Shown in pieces: positions 1 to 5,285 of a stretch of DNA of 9,273 nucleotides (the stretch's first letter is position 1; every line of letters begins with the position of its first letter). Both the position numbers and the translations under genes were made by a program. The notes beneath the pieces were generated by a model. It was not told the DNA's origin and did no database searches. It worked only from the letters and a program-made list of their open reading frames with translations. The DNA comes from Deltaproteobacteria bacterium (lineage in GTDB: Bacteria; Desulfobacterota; DSM-4660; Desulfatiglandales; B25-G16), in NCBI GenBank assembly GCA_018400255.1, contig JAGYMO010000380.1, forward strand, positions 1 through 9,273, written 5' to 3'.

Positions 1-2
1 TA

Positions 3-398
3 AAGAATGCACTGCTAAAGGAAAAACTTTCCTTTCTGGCCTCTGAAGAAGAAAAACACAAAGATATCATTGAGGCGATATACAATGAAGAGTTTCCGGG
101 TAAGAGAGTTACCATTCCTGAAATTTCGCCTGTTCCGCTTCCGGAGATTAAAATTACCGATGAAATGATGCCCATAACCGAGATATTTTCAATGGCAATG
201 GATTCTGAAAAGGCAGCCCACGATTTTTATATGGAAATCTCTAAATTATACGAGGAAAACCTTAGGATCAAAAAGACAATAGAATACATAGCGACAATGG
301 AATTGGGTCATTACAAGCTTCTTGAAATTGAGAAACAAAACATGAAAAAATTCGAAGATTTCGACGTTTACTCCCCAATGCTTCATGTCGGTGCTTAA
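3..398 (+). CDS. Ferritin-like / rubrerythrin-family diiron protein, 5' truncated by window edge
   Basis: The frame is open from the first bases of the window to the TAA at 396-398, giving 131 residues; the true start lies upstream, and the ATGs at 165/168 are internal. Residues seen: an E-x-x-H at partial residues 16-19 (EEKH, in LASEEEKHKD), a glutamate in SEKAAHDFY (E69) and a second E-x-x-H at residues 100-103 (ELGH). These correspond to the ligands of helices 2, 3 and 4 of the four-helix diiron bundle of rubrerythrin-like proteins; helix 1 with its first glutamate would be upstream. A Pro-rich linker (about 36-50) separates the two helical hairpins, as in this family. No C-terminal rubredoxin CxxC domain follows, so it is the short ferritin-like type, not full rubrerythrin. 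In the family, such proteins reduce peroxide or handle iron in anaerobes; the exact activity here is not shown. An AGGAGG follows directly after the stop. Confidence 0.85.
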   Translation, partial: KNALLKEKLSFLASEEEKHKDIIEAIYNEEFPGKRVTIPEISPVPLPEIKITDEMMPITEIFSMAMDSEKAAHDFYMEISKLYEENLRIKKTIEYIATMELGHYKLLEIEKQNMKKFEDFDVYSPMLHVGA

Positions 399-415
399 AA
401 AGGAGGAGTTGAACT

Positions 416-463
416 GTGAATTTTCGACATAATTCTCATCGGATATTTTTAAGAATTAAATGA
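416..463 (+). CDS. Possible 15-codon leader ORF (GTG start)
   Basis: An AGGAGG at 401-406 lies 9 nt before a GTG at 416, which opens a 15-codon frame (encoded as (M)NFRHNSHRIFLRIK) ending in TGA at 461-463. The stop touches the AAGGA (464-468) that serves the next gene at 474, a layout compatible with translational coupling. The peptide is basic and has no recognisable motif. The strong ribosome site is directly seen; that it is translated is inference. The alternative is that the AGGAGG is a chance or relic site. Confidence 0.18.
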   Translation: MNFRHNSHRIFLRIK

Positions 464-473
464 AAGGAAAGAA

Positions 474-944
474 ATGAGACGCAAGGAAAAGGAACTATTA
501 GACCAAGAGTCAATTAAAGCAATAATCAGACAATGCAGCGTGTGCCGCTTAGGTCTGTCAGTTAATGATAATCCCTATATTATTCCTGTCTCCTTTGGCT
601 TCGATGGCGCAGCTATATATTTTCACACAGCAATAGAGGGAAAAAAAATTGAATATATTCAGGCAAACAATAAAGTATGCTTTGAGTTTGAGCATAAAGT
701 TCAGATAGTGCCGGATCAGAAAGATCCTTGCAAATGGACATTTTCCTTCCAAACGGTAATAGGATATGGCAAAATTCACGAATTAAGGGAAAACGATCAA
801 AAAATTAACGGATTAAACCATATCATGGCACAATACTCTAAAAGGGAGTGGGCTTTTAACGAAGAAATTCTAAAGATGATTCGCCTCTGGAAGGTATCAA
901 TAGAGAACATGACCGCCAAGCAGTCTATTGACAACCCATCATAA
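474..944 (+). CDS. PNPOx-fold flavoprotein, NimA-like (5-nitroimidazole reductase family)
   Basis: 156-residue protein of the pyridoxamine 5'-phosphate oxidase-like split-barrel fold. The order of features matches the NimA/COG3467 type: an N-terminal MRRKEKELLD followed by a helix, a cysteine-bearing strand (CSVCRLGLS, about 21-29), NPYIIPVSFGF (33-43), then IYFHTAIEGKKIE (48-60) with the family's His51 and Lys57/58, and a second barrel half with VCFEFE. Full length compared with the family (about 150-160). Members bind FMN or haem; some reduce nitroimidazoles, but most have unknown physiological substrates, so resistance should not be assumed. Start ATG 474 is supported by AAGGA at 464-468. 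It is 75 bp after the ferritin-like gene on the same strand, perhaps co-transcribed, which fits a shared redox or oxygen-protection role (inference). Confidence 0.88.
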   Translation: MRRKEKELLDQESIKAIIRQCSVCRLGLSVNDNPYIIPVSFGFDGAAIYFHTAIEGKKIEYIQANNKVCFEFEHKVQIVPDQKDPCKWTFSFQTVIGYGKIHELRENDQKINGLNHIMAQYSKREWAFNEEILKMIRLWKVSIENMTAKQSIDNPS

Positions 945-976
945 TCATAATACTGGCGGTACATAGGGAGCAGGGA

Positions 977-1195
977 TCAGAGATTAGCGATGAGTAATAC
1001 TACATGGCCTTCAGGGTAAATCTCTTTTCTCTGGCGCAAAAGTACGCCATCATTTCCATGGGGTGCAGATAACAGTAAGCATCCTGTTAGAGTGAGATTT
1101 AGCCTTTATACTCTCATGGCAATACCACAGCAGATAGCCTCGTTTACGTGCCTTTCTAAAAGCCTTGAAATTTGCCTTTGTTCGCCCTCATGCAT
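977..1195 (-). pseudogene. Possible decayed small gene coupled to the MEMO gene
   Basis: On the minus strand an ATG at 1195-1193 overlaps the MEMO stop codon (1190-1188) by 8 nt and is preceded, 9 nt away and inside the MEMO coding sequence, by AAGGAG (1210-1205). The frame runs 29 codons (starts MHEGEQRQISRLLERHV) to TAA at 1108-1106, then stays open for 42 more codons to TGA at 979-977. The well-placed ribosome site and the overlap suggest a once-coupled downstream gene broken by a nonsense mutation, or a genuine 29-residue peptide. The Leu/Arg-rich start loosely recalls the first helix of AMMECR1 proteins, the usual partner of MEMO, but I see no AMMECR1 core motif, so identity is unknown. 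The surrounding 945-1187 gap is about 46% GC in the two lines I counted, well above the other intergenic DNA, and holds a weak hairpin TGGCG/CGCCA (1032-1049) but no clear terminator. Confidence 0.25.
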
Positions 1196-2438
1196 TCTTT
1201 TCGACTCCTTGAACGTCTTGCTTCGTTGTAAAGGCAACAGCGGCAAAGCTAACAGCAGACTGCGTTGGGTCTTCGCGCCAGATTTGATAATTCAGAATCT
1301 TTCCGGCCGAAGGGGGTAGTATCTCCAGCAGGCAAGCCATTGCTGAAAAACCGCACACATTAAATTTGTCTTTGACTCCTATTGATTCTTCCCAAAAACC
1401 ATCAGGATCACCCTTTGATAAAGCATTTAAAAGCTTCTTATCATGTTGTTTTGATTGAGGCTCAAGATAAGATGCCGGCATATTGTGACCGAATTTTGGC
1501 CCGGTGTGTGAAAAATCTACACCAGCAACAATAATCGTTTCTTTGCCTTTCTCTCTTAACAATTCCGATAAAACCGAAAAAAAAGGTAATGCCGCCTCCC
1601 TGTATGCCTCCCGCCTATATTCCGAAAGAGATCCTACCAACGAACCACACAGAATTGGTATAATAGTAAATGAATCCTTTGCTAGTAGATGCTGCAGAAA
1701 AATAACCTGAAATTCCACTGAATATTCAGCCTTGTGAACGAAATCGTTTTCTGAAATAATTTGAGAGCCGGCTTGTTCGAGTTTCTTGACAGCGGCTCTA
1801 TCATTCTTGACTATGCCAAATGGTGTTTGAAAATCTTTTTCTGTTAAACAGAAGAGCCCTTTTGTCATACGATGCCCGACACCCAGAATTATAACGCTTG
1901 ATGGCGAAGTATTTTTAAGCTGCTGATAAGCGCTTCCATAAACATCGGAACCCACAGAAAAATCAATATGCGGCGCAATAAGGGCTTTCAAATTCCCCTG
2001 TGGGGTAGAAACAACGGCTTGGCTTTCAACTATTCCATCCAGCATAGTCTTCAACTCTAAGGCTTCTCTTGGATAGGAGCTCCCGCAATGAGAACAAGGC
2101 CTTACCTTGCTAGCAAAAAAATTGTTCTCAATTTGTTTTTTAGCCTCCCAATATCTTTCAGTATCGAGGAGAAAGGATTCATCCAGTTGCGCTATTATTT
2201 CTTCTAACTCATCCATTCCAACCAAAACCCCTCCCCTATTTCTCATGAGCTCCATTTGTATGTCTCTAAGGGATTTTGTACCATCAAGAAGGGTCATTAT
2301 CCAATAAAGATCTAATGATAGCGTCTTTCCTTCTTCAACCAAACCAAGGGCGTCCTGAATAACTATAAACTGCTCTTTGTCTTGCTGTACTGGAAATAAC
2401 TCTAGGTCTCTTCTGGCAAGGATGTATTTATCAGCCAT
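1188..2438 (-). CDS. amrB: MEMO-family protein (AmmeMemoRadiSam system protein B) with N-terminal PqqD-like domain
   Basis: 416 residues from ATG 2438, chosen over an upstream TTG at 2444 because AGGA (2449-2446) is 7 nt from the ATG and only 1 nt from the TTG. Residues about 20-100 form a helical winged-helix-like region (LLDGTKSLRDIQMEL, then LEEIIAQLDESFLL), like PqqD-type or peptide-binding N-domains. A linker carries CSHC (115-118) before SSYPREALEL. The MEMO core follows: APHIDFSVGS (His157), LGVGH (His189), EYSVEFQ (usually EHS-E), VDFSH (306-310) and NVCGFS (Cys362). The two His and the Cys match the metal ligands reported for human MEMO1, which binds iron. MEMO is related in fold to class III extradiol dioxygenases. 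It is typically accompanied by AMMECR1 and a radical SAM protein; neither is intact here. A Fur-box-like sequence covers its probable promoter. Family assignment is secure; biochemical role is unknown. Confidence 0.92.
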   Translation of the reverse strand: MADKYILARRDLELFPVQQDKEQFIVIQDALGLVEEGKTLSLDLYWIMTLLDGTKSLRDIQMELMRNRGGVLVGMDELEEIIAQLDESFLLDTERYWEAKKQIENNFFASKVRPCSHCGSSYPREALELKTMLDGIVESQAVVSTPQGNLKALIAPHIDFSVGSDVYGSAYQQLKNTSPSSVIILGVGHRMTKGLFCLTEKDFQTPFGIVKNDRAAVKKLEQAGSQIISENDFVHKAEYSVEFQVIFLQHLLAKDSFTIIPILCGSLVGSLSEYRREAYREAALPFFSVLSELLREKGKETIIVAGVDFSHTGPKFGHNMPASYLEPQSKQHDKKLLNALSKGDPDGFWEESIGVKDKFNVCGFSAMACLLEILPPSAGKILNYQIWREDPTQSAVSFAAVAFTTKQDVQGVEKNA

Positions 2439-2461
2439 GTTCAATTCCTAACATATTTATA

Positions 2462-2480
2462 GATTATAATAATCATTATC
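2462..2480. promoter_or_regulatory. Fur-box-like iron-regulator site
   Basis: GATTATAATAATCATTATC matches the classical 19-bp Fur box GATAATGATAATCATTATC at 17 of 19 positions (mismatches at positions 4 and 7). It covers the TATAAT of the MEMO promoter, where iron-loaded Fur would block RNA polymerase. The match is directly counted; function is inferred. AT-rich DNA raises the chance of accidental matches, but 17/19 at a promoter is strong. Confidence 0.6.
2463..2468 (-). promoter_or_regulatory. Probable -10 element of the MEMO gene
   Basis: The minus strand reads a perfect TATAAT here, 24 nt before the MEMO ATG, giving a short leader with AGGA inside. No good -35 is found at 16-18 bp; TTGAGT (2497-2492) is 23 bp away, too far for a standard promoter. 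A poor -35 would fit a regulated promoter. Confidence 0.45.
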
Positions 2481-2529
2481 CACATAAATTTACTCAATAA
2501 AACCCATAACATAAATCACCATCCACGTC

Positions 2530-2577
2530 TATCAATATTAAAAAAAGTCAATTGGCTTTAGTAACCAGATATTGATA
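2530..2577. repeat. 9-bp inverted repeat pair in the divergent region
   Basis: TATCAATAT (2530-2538) and its exact reverse complement ATATTGATA (2569-2577) are 30 bp apart, 39 bp centre to centre, close to four helical turns. They could be two half-sites of a looped or tandem-bound regulator, or arms of a weak AT hairpin. No known operator is recognised. Confidence 0.4.
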
Positions 2578-2636
2578 CTAGCCGGAAAAACACACAAAAC
2601 TATTAATAACCTTTAGCAATAAAAATTAAAAAAAAC

Positions 2637-2663
2637 TTGACAAAGATTATTTTATATTATATT
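2637..2663 (+). promoter_or_regulatory. Probable promoter of the tetR gene
   Basis: A perfect -35 TTGACA (2637-2642) is followed by TATATT (2658-2663) with a short 15-bp spacer; a 17-bp choice (TATTGC, 2660-2665) is poorer. The operator-like palindrome begins 2 bp after the -10, so it would cover the transcription start. The leader to the tetR ATG would be about 160 nt. Confidence 0.5.
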
Positions 2664-2665
2664 GC

Positions 2666-2683
2666 CTAACGAACGGACGTTAG
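2666..2683. promoter_or_regulatory. Putative TetR operator O1
   Basis: CTAACGAACGGACGTTAG has perfect 6-bp arms (CTAACG / CGTTAG) around 6 bp. Its place just after the -10 of tetR is typical of autorepression by TetR-family proteins, and its form is like the short palindromes bound by acyl-CoA-sensing TetR regulators. A related copy lies before dctP at 3434-3451. Confidence 0.6.
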
Positions 2684-2687
2684 AAGT

Positions 2688-2708
2688 CTTTTAAAAAATT
2701 TTTAAAAG
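2688..2708. repeat. Perfect 21-bp AT-rich palindrome in the tetR leader
   Basis: Arms CTTTTAAAAA (2688-2697) and TTTTTAAAAG (2699-2708) flank a single central A (2698). It lies 4 bp after the operator. Each arm is partly self-complementary (TTTTAAAA). It could be a protein-binding site or a weak RNA hairpin in the leader; its composition allows chance origin. Confidence 0.35.
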
Positions 2709-2804
2709 CAATAGTAATATTCTCTGCTCTTGGAATAGGAAAAACATCTTTTATTTTGCACGTATTGCTTCAAAGAATAGACATAGAATTACTTTTAGAC
2801 TCTT

Positions 2805-2810
2805 AAGGAG
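2805..2810 (+). promoter_or_regulatory. Ribosome site of tetR with unusual 18-nt spacing
   Basis: AAGGAG is 18 nt from the tetR ATG (2829), further than the usual 5-10. An ATG directly abutting it (2811) opens only a 3-codon frame (MKI, stop at 2820-2822), and that TAA is also in the tetR frame, so tetR cannot start earlier. This arrangement predicts weak initiation, suitable for a repressor. Confidence 0.45.
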
Positions 2811-2828
2811 ATGAAAATCTAAAAGCTC

Positions 2829-3401
2829 ATGCCTAAGACAAACATGAAAGATACTATCAAGAATGTCTCAATTGATCTTTTCTATAAAAAAGGATATTTC
2901 GCCAGTAGTATCAATGACATCGCAAGGGCTGCAGGAATTCAAAAATCCAGTATTTATTACCATTACTCAAACAAAGAAGACATTCTCTTTGACATTTTGA
3001 AAACCGCAATGATTGACTTGGATTCAAAGTTAGAAAGCCGCCTTGCGGGCATCAAAAAGACTGAGGAAAGGATGCGAACAGCTATTTATTGCCACACGTT
3101 ATTTCATATGAGGCGGCAAAAAGAAGTGCTAATATCTGATAGTGAGCTCCGAGGTCTAACGGTCGATAACTATAAGATAATTATAGAAATGCGAGATAAA
3201 TATGACCGAAAGTTCCAATCAATCCTGAAGAAAGGAATGGACGAGGGAGTCTTTGCTGAAAACAACTACAAAATTCTTTCAAACGCAATAATAACAATGT
3301 GCACGGCCGTATCTATTTGGTTTAACCCACATGGACAGCTTTCAAAAGAAAAAATTGCTCAAATTTACGCTGATTTTAACCTGAAGGCCATAAAGGTATA
3401 G
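2829..3401 (+). CDS. TetR/AcrR-family repressor, KstR2-like, likely acyl-CoA responsive
   Basis: 190 residues, normal length for the family. The N-terminal DNA-binding domain is complete: a first helix ending in FYKKGYFASSI (18-28), then the helix-turn-helix INDIARAAGIQKSSIYYHYSNKEDIL (28-53). The ligand domain has ELRGL (106-110), MRDKYDRKFQSIL (121-133), a KKGMDEGVF turn, W164 in AVSIWFNPHG, and a C-terminal pattern LSKEKIAQIYADF. This set resembles the KstR2-type regulators of ring and fatty-acid degradation that bind acyl-CoA ligands. The start is the only one possible upstream because of the TAA at 2820. It precedes the TRAP/acyl-CoA operon by 211 bp on the same strand; a matching palindrome lies at both its own promoter and the operon leader, so it most likely represses both, with a CoA thioester from the pathway releasing it (inference). 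Confidence 0.88.
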   Translation: MPKTNMKDTIKNVSIDLFYKKGYFASSINDIARAAGIQKSSIYYHYSNKEDILFDILKTAMIDLDSKLESRLAGIKKTEERMRTAIYCHTLFHMRRQKEVLISDSELRGLTVDNYKIIIEMRDKYDRKFQSILKKGMDEGVFAENNYKILSNAIITMCTAVSIWFNPHGQLSKEKIAQIYADFNLKAIKV

Positions 3402-3433
3402 AATCTTTTTCCAAATTTTTTTTGGCAATTTAT

Positions 3434-3451
3434 CTACCGAGCAATCGTTAG
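3434..3451. promoter_or_regulatory. Putative TetR operator O2 upstream of dctP
   Basis: CTACCGAGCAATCGTTAG matches O1 (2666-2683) at 13 of 18 positions, including 5/6 of the left arm and all of the right arm with identical 6-bp spacing. It lies 33 bp after the tetR stop. Possible -10 sequences follow (TAAAAT 3464-3469 or TATAAC 3469-3474), putting the site over the -35 region, but no clear -35 is seen. Confidence 0.5.
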
Positions 3452-3532
3452 ATAACTAAATACTAAAATATAACTCCTTATATAAAAAAACAATCAAATA
3501 AAATTGTATTAATTAATCGATTTATCAAAAGT

Positions 3533-3563
3533 GAAAGGAGGTGGTGGGAAAGAAGTAATGTAA
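3533..3563 (+). promoter_or_regulatory. Leader element: extended Shine-Dalgarno without gene, followed by ATG-TAA
   Basis: GAAAGGAGGTGG starts at 3533. Its first nine bases equal the STAB-SD known to protect the 5' end of Bacillus thuringiensis cry3A mRNA through bound ribosomes. No proper gene follows: the next ATG (3558) is directly followed by TAA (3561-3563). The real dctP ribosome site, AAGGGGGT (3601-3608), lies about 65 nt further on. CTCCTT at 3474-3479 could pair with AAGGAG at 3535-3540. A role in mRNA stability or ribosome standby is inference. Confidence 0.4.
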
Positions 3564-3612
3564 AAGGGATATGTAATTTGCAGTAAATAACACTTTTAAA
3601 AAGGGGGTAAAG

Positions 3613-4653
3613 ATGACAATTTTTTTTGGTAAGGCAAGAATGATTATTTTCATTTCTATAGTCGCTATTATTGGACTGGCAATGGTTGTAACACCAGTAG
3701 ACGCAAAGGGTAAAACCTACAAGTGGAAAATAAGCCAGGGTATCGCTGAAGACCACCCTGCTGCTGCACGCTGTAAACAATACGCCAAATTAGTTGAGGA
3801 AAAATCCGGCGGTCGAATGAAGATGACCTATTTTCCTTCAGGTGCATTGGGCGATTGGATGGAACAGATAGAGGCAAACCGTATGGGTACTTTGGAATTT
3901 GGCTTAAATGCCGGTTCTACCTCCTACGACCCGAGGACCAACCTTATTTTTATGCCCTACCTTTTTGCAACCTGGGATGAAGCAAGGGCCGCTATTGGTT
4001 CCGAGGGATGGCTTCCCGAGATCTTTGATGAACTTTATTCAACAATTGGACTTAAGGTTCTTGGAATTTACCTTAACGCATGGGACGGTATGGCCTTCAC
4101 CAAGAGAGTCAAAGATGTATGCAAGACTCCTTCCGATTTTAAGGGTATAAAAATGAGAGTGCCTCCTATAAGAATCTTCGAGGTATACATTCCAGCCCTA
4201 GGATTTATCTCCACGCCTATAGCCTACTCCGAGACCTTCACTGCCTTGCAGACCGGAATTGTGGATGCTCGCTCTGCATGCCCGGCAGTAGAGGCTTATG
4301 TAATGAGGGATGCGCTTAACTATTGGGTAGCAACTCGTGATGCCTTTGAGTACTGGTTCTTAACCATGAATAAAGAACTCTATGATAGTCTGCCGCCAGA
4401 AGATCAAAAAATTCTTACAACTGCGGCTGACAAGGTAATGATCGACCAGGCTATAGCAGCTGAAAAGGACGAGACAGAATTTAAGAATAAACTGAAAGCT
4501 GCCGGCGTGAATGTCTATGAAATTACACAAGAGGAGTGGGAAGCAAGCGCAAAAGTAGTTCGCAAAGAGGCATGGCCAAAAATCCAGGAAGAACTTCTTG
4601 GCTCTATTCTAATGGGTAAAATCAAAAACTATGCAACAAAAATATCCGACTAA
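3613..4653 (+). CDS. dctP: TRAP transporter substrate-binding protein, DctP family
   Basis: 346 residues, usual length for DctP-type periplasmic binding proteins. An N-terminal signal peptide is clear: basic KAR (7-9), a hydrophobic stretch about 10-26, and a probable signal peptidase I site after VDA (residue 31). The mature part starts TYKWKISQGIAEDHPAA, as in the family. FKGIKMRVPP (176-185) holds Arg182, the conserved arginine that salt-bridges the substrate carboxylate in DctP proteins. SETFTALQTGIVDAR (206-220) is the other family signature. The ligand is therefore probably an organic acid; context with an acyl-CoA ligase and beta-oxidation enzymes points to a monocarboxylic fatty, alicyclic or aromatic acid rather than a C4-dicarboxylate. 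Start ATG 3613 has AAGGGGGT 5 nt upstream. A strong stem-loop follows the gene and may raise its level above the permease genes. Confidence 0.95.
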   Translation: MTIFFGKARMIIFISIVAIIGLAMVVTPVDAKGKTYKWKISQGIAEDHPAAARCKQYAKLVEEKSGGRMKMTYFPSGALGDWMEQIEANRMGTLEFGLNAGSTSYDPRTNLIFMPYLFATWDEARAAIGSEGWLPEIFDELYSTIGLKVLGIYLNAWDGMAFTKRVKDVCKTPSDFKGIKMRVPPIRIFEVYIPALGFISTPIAYSETFTALQTGIVDARSACPAVEAYVMRDALNYWVATRDAFEYWFLTMNKELYDSLPPEDQKILTTAADKVMIDQAIAAEKDETEFKNKLKAAGVNVYEITQEEWEASAKVVRKEAWPKIQEELLGSILMGKIKNYATKISD

Positions 4654-4701
4654 CATATAGTGGCAGATTTCATCTATTTATTCATGTCTTTCGACTCACA
4701 C

Positions 4702-4729
4702 TGGAAGAGGGCCTCCCGGCCCTCTTCCA
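4702..4729 (+). promoter_or_regulatory. Strong intercistronic stem-loop between dctP and dctQ
   Basis: TGGAAGAGGGCC (4702-4713), loop TCCC, GGCCCTCTTCCA (4718-4729): a perfect GC-rich 12-bp stem. No U-run follows (TCAACAACGTT), so it is not a standard intrinsic terminator. Such hairpins after binding-protein genes commonly block 3' exonucleases and keep the upstream message more abundant; partial termination is the alternative. Confidence 0.75.
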
Positions 4730-4754
4730 TCAACAACGTTAGGGGGTTCAGATT

Positions 4755-5285
4755 ATGTGGGAAACATTTAAGAAGATTTGCTGCCATATAGACACCATTT
4801 TTGATCAAAGTGGTACCGTACTAATTGTAATAGGAGGATCACTTATCACCCTCACGGTAGTTCTTCAAGTTTTACTACGCTACGTATTTAAAACTCCTTT
4901 GTTCGGCCTAGAGGAATTTTCCAGACTAATAGCCGTATGGGTATACTTTCTGGGTGCTATTTTCGGAATTAAGCATGATTCTCATGTGCAAGGTGATGTG
5001 GCCGGGTTACTGTTCAATACAGCGCGTTCTAGATCCATCATAAAAATAATTACCTGGGGCTTAAGTCTCCTACTTTGCGTATTATTTCTCTATCACGCTG
5101 CCAAATATAATATCTGGCTGTACGGGACAGGGGAGAAAACTACTGGTCTTTGGTGGCCAAGAATAATAAGCGTTGGAAGCATGCTTTTTGGGGCACTATT
5201 TATGACTATTTACAGCATTGCAAATTTTATTAAATACCTCCAAAGGGCGATTACCCAATCAACAGAAATGGGAGGTGAGGTATGA
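4755..5285 (+). CDS. dctQ: TRAP transporter small permease, DctQ family
   Basis: 176 residues with four predicted membrane segments at about 21-43, 55-72, 94-115 and 137-159. The family signature is seen as LQVLLRYVFKTPLFGLEEFSRLI split over 37-59, with Arg42 and the Glu-Glu pair 53-54 typical of DctQ; HVQGDV (77-82) matches the usual loop after the second helix. DctQ partners the large subunit in the inner membrane; TRAP uptake is driven by the sodium or proton gradient, not ATP. ATG 4755 follows AGGGGG (4741-4746) by 8 nt. Its last codons overlap dctM by 4 nt (ATGA), a sign of translational coupling and fixed stoichiometry. Confidence 0.93.
   Translation: MWETFKKICCHIDTIFDQSGTVLIVIGGSLITLTVVLQVLLRYVFKTPLFGLEEFSRLIAVWVYFLGAIFGIKHDSHVQGDVAGLLFNTARSRSIIKIITWGLSLLLCVLFLYHAAKYNIWLYGTGEKTTGLWWPRIISVGSMLFGALFMTIYSIANFIKYLQRAITQSTEMGGEV

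Larger units (their letters stand above)
2439..2828. other. 390-bp AT-rich divergent control region between the MEMO and tetR genes
   Basis: No gene is seen here. The stretch is much more AT-rich than the flanking genes and contains, in order: the MEMO -10 with a Fur-box-like site, a 9-bp inverted repeat pair, a TTGACA promoter for tetR, an 18-bp operator-like palindrome, a 21-bp AT palindrome, about 90 bp with nothing recognised (2709-2800), and the tetR ribosome site. It probably controls both divergent genes. Confidence 0.7.

Noticed and set aside
1092..1319. 75-codon open frame on the plus strand across the 3' end of the MEMO gene.
   Set aside because: Largely antisense to a well-supported gene and without a recognisable motif or clear ribosome site.
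2439..2444. TTG at 2444 as MEMO start.
   Set aside because: Only 1 nt from the ribosome site; the ATG at 2438 has proper spacing.
3411..3425. CCAAA-TTTTT-TTTGG after tetR as an intrinsic terminator.
   Set aside because: Only a 5-bp AT-rich stem, and the T-run is the loop rather than the tail; it would be a poor terminator.
3478..3780. 100-codon minus-strand frame covering the dctP leader and signal peptide region.
   Set aside because: Antisense to the start of dctP, low complexity (Leu/Ile/Phe/Cys-rich from AT-rich DNA), no family features.
4737..4742. A further CGTTAG half-site before dctQ.
   Set aside because: The matching left arm is absent (TTCCAT at 4725-4730), and it overlaps the dctQ ribosome-site region; likely chance.
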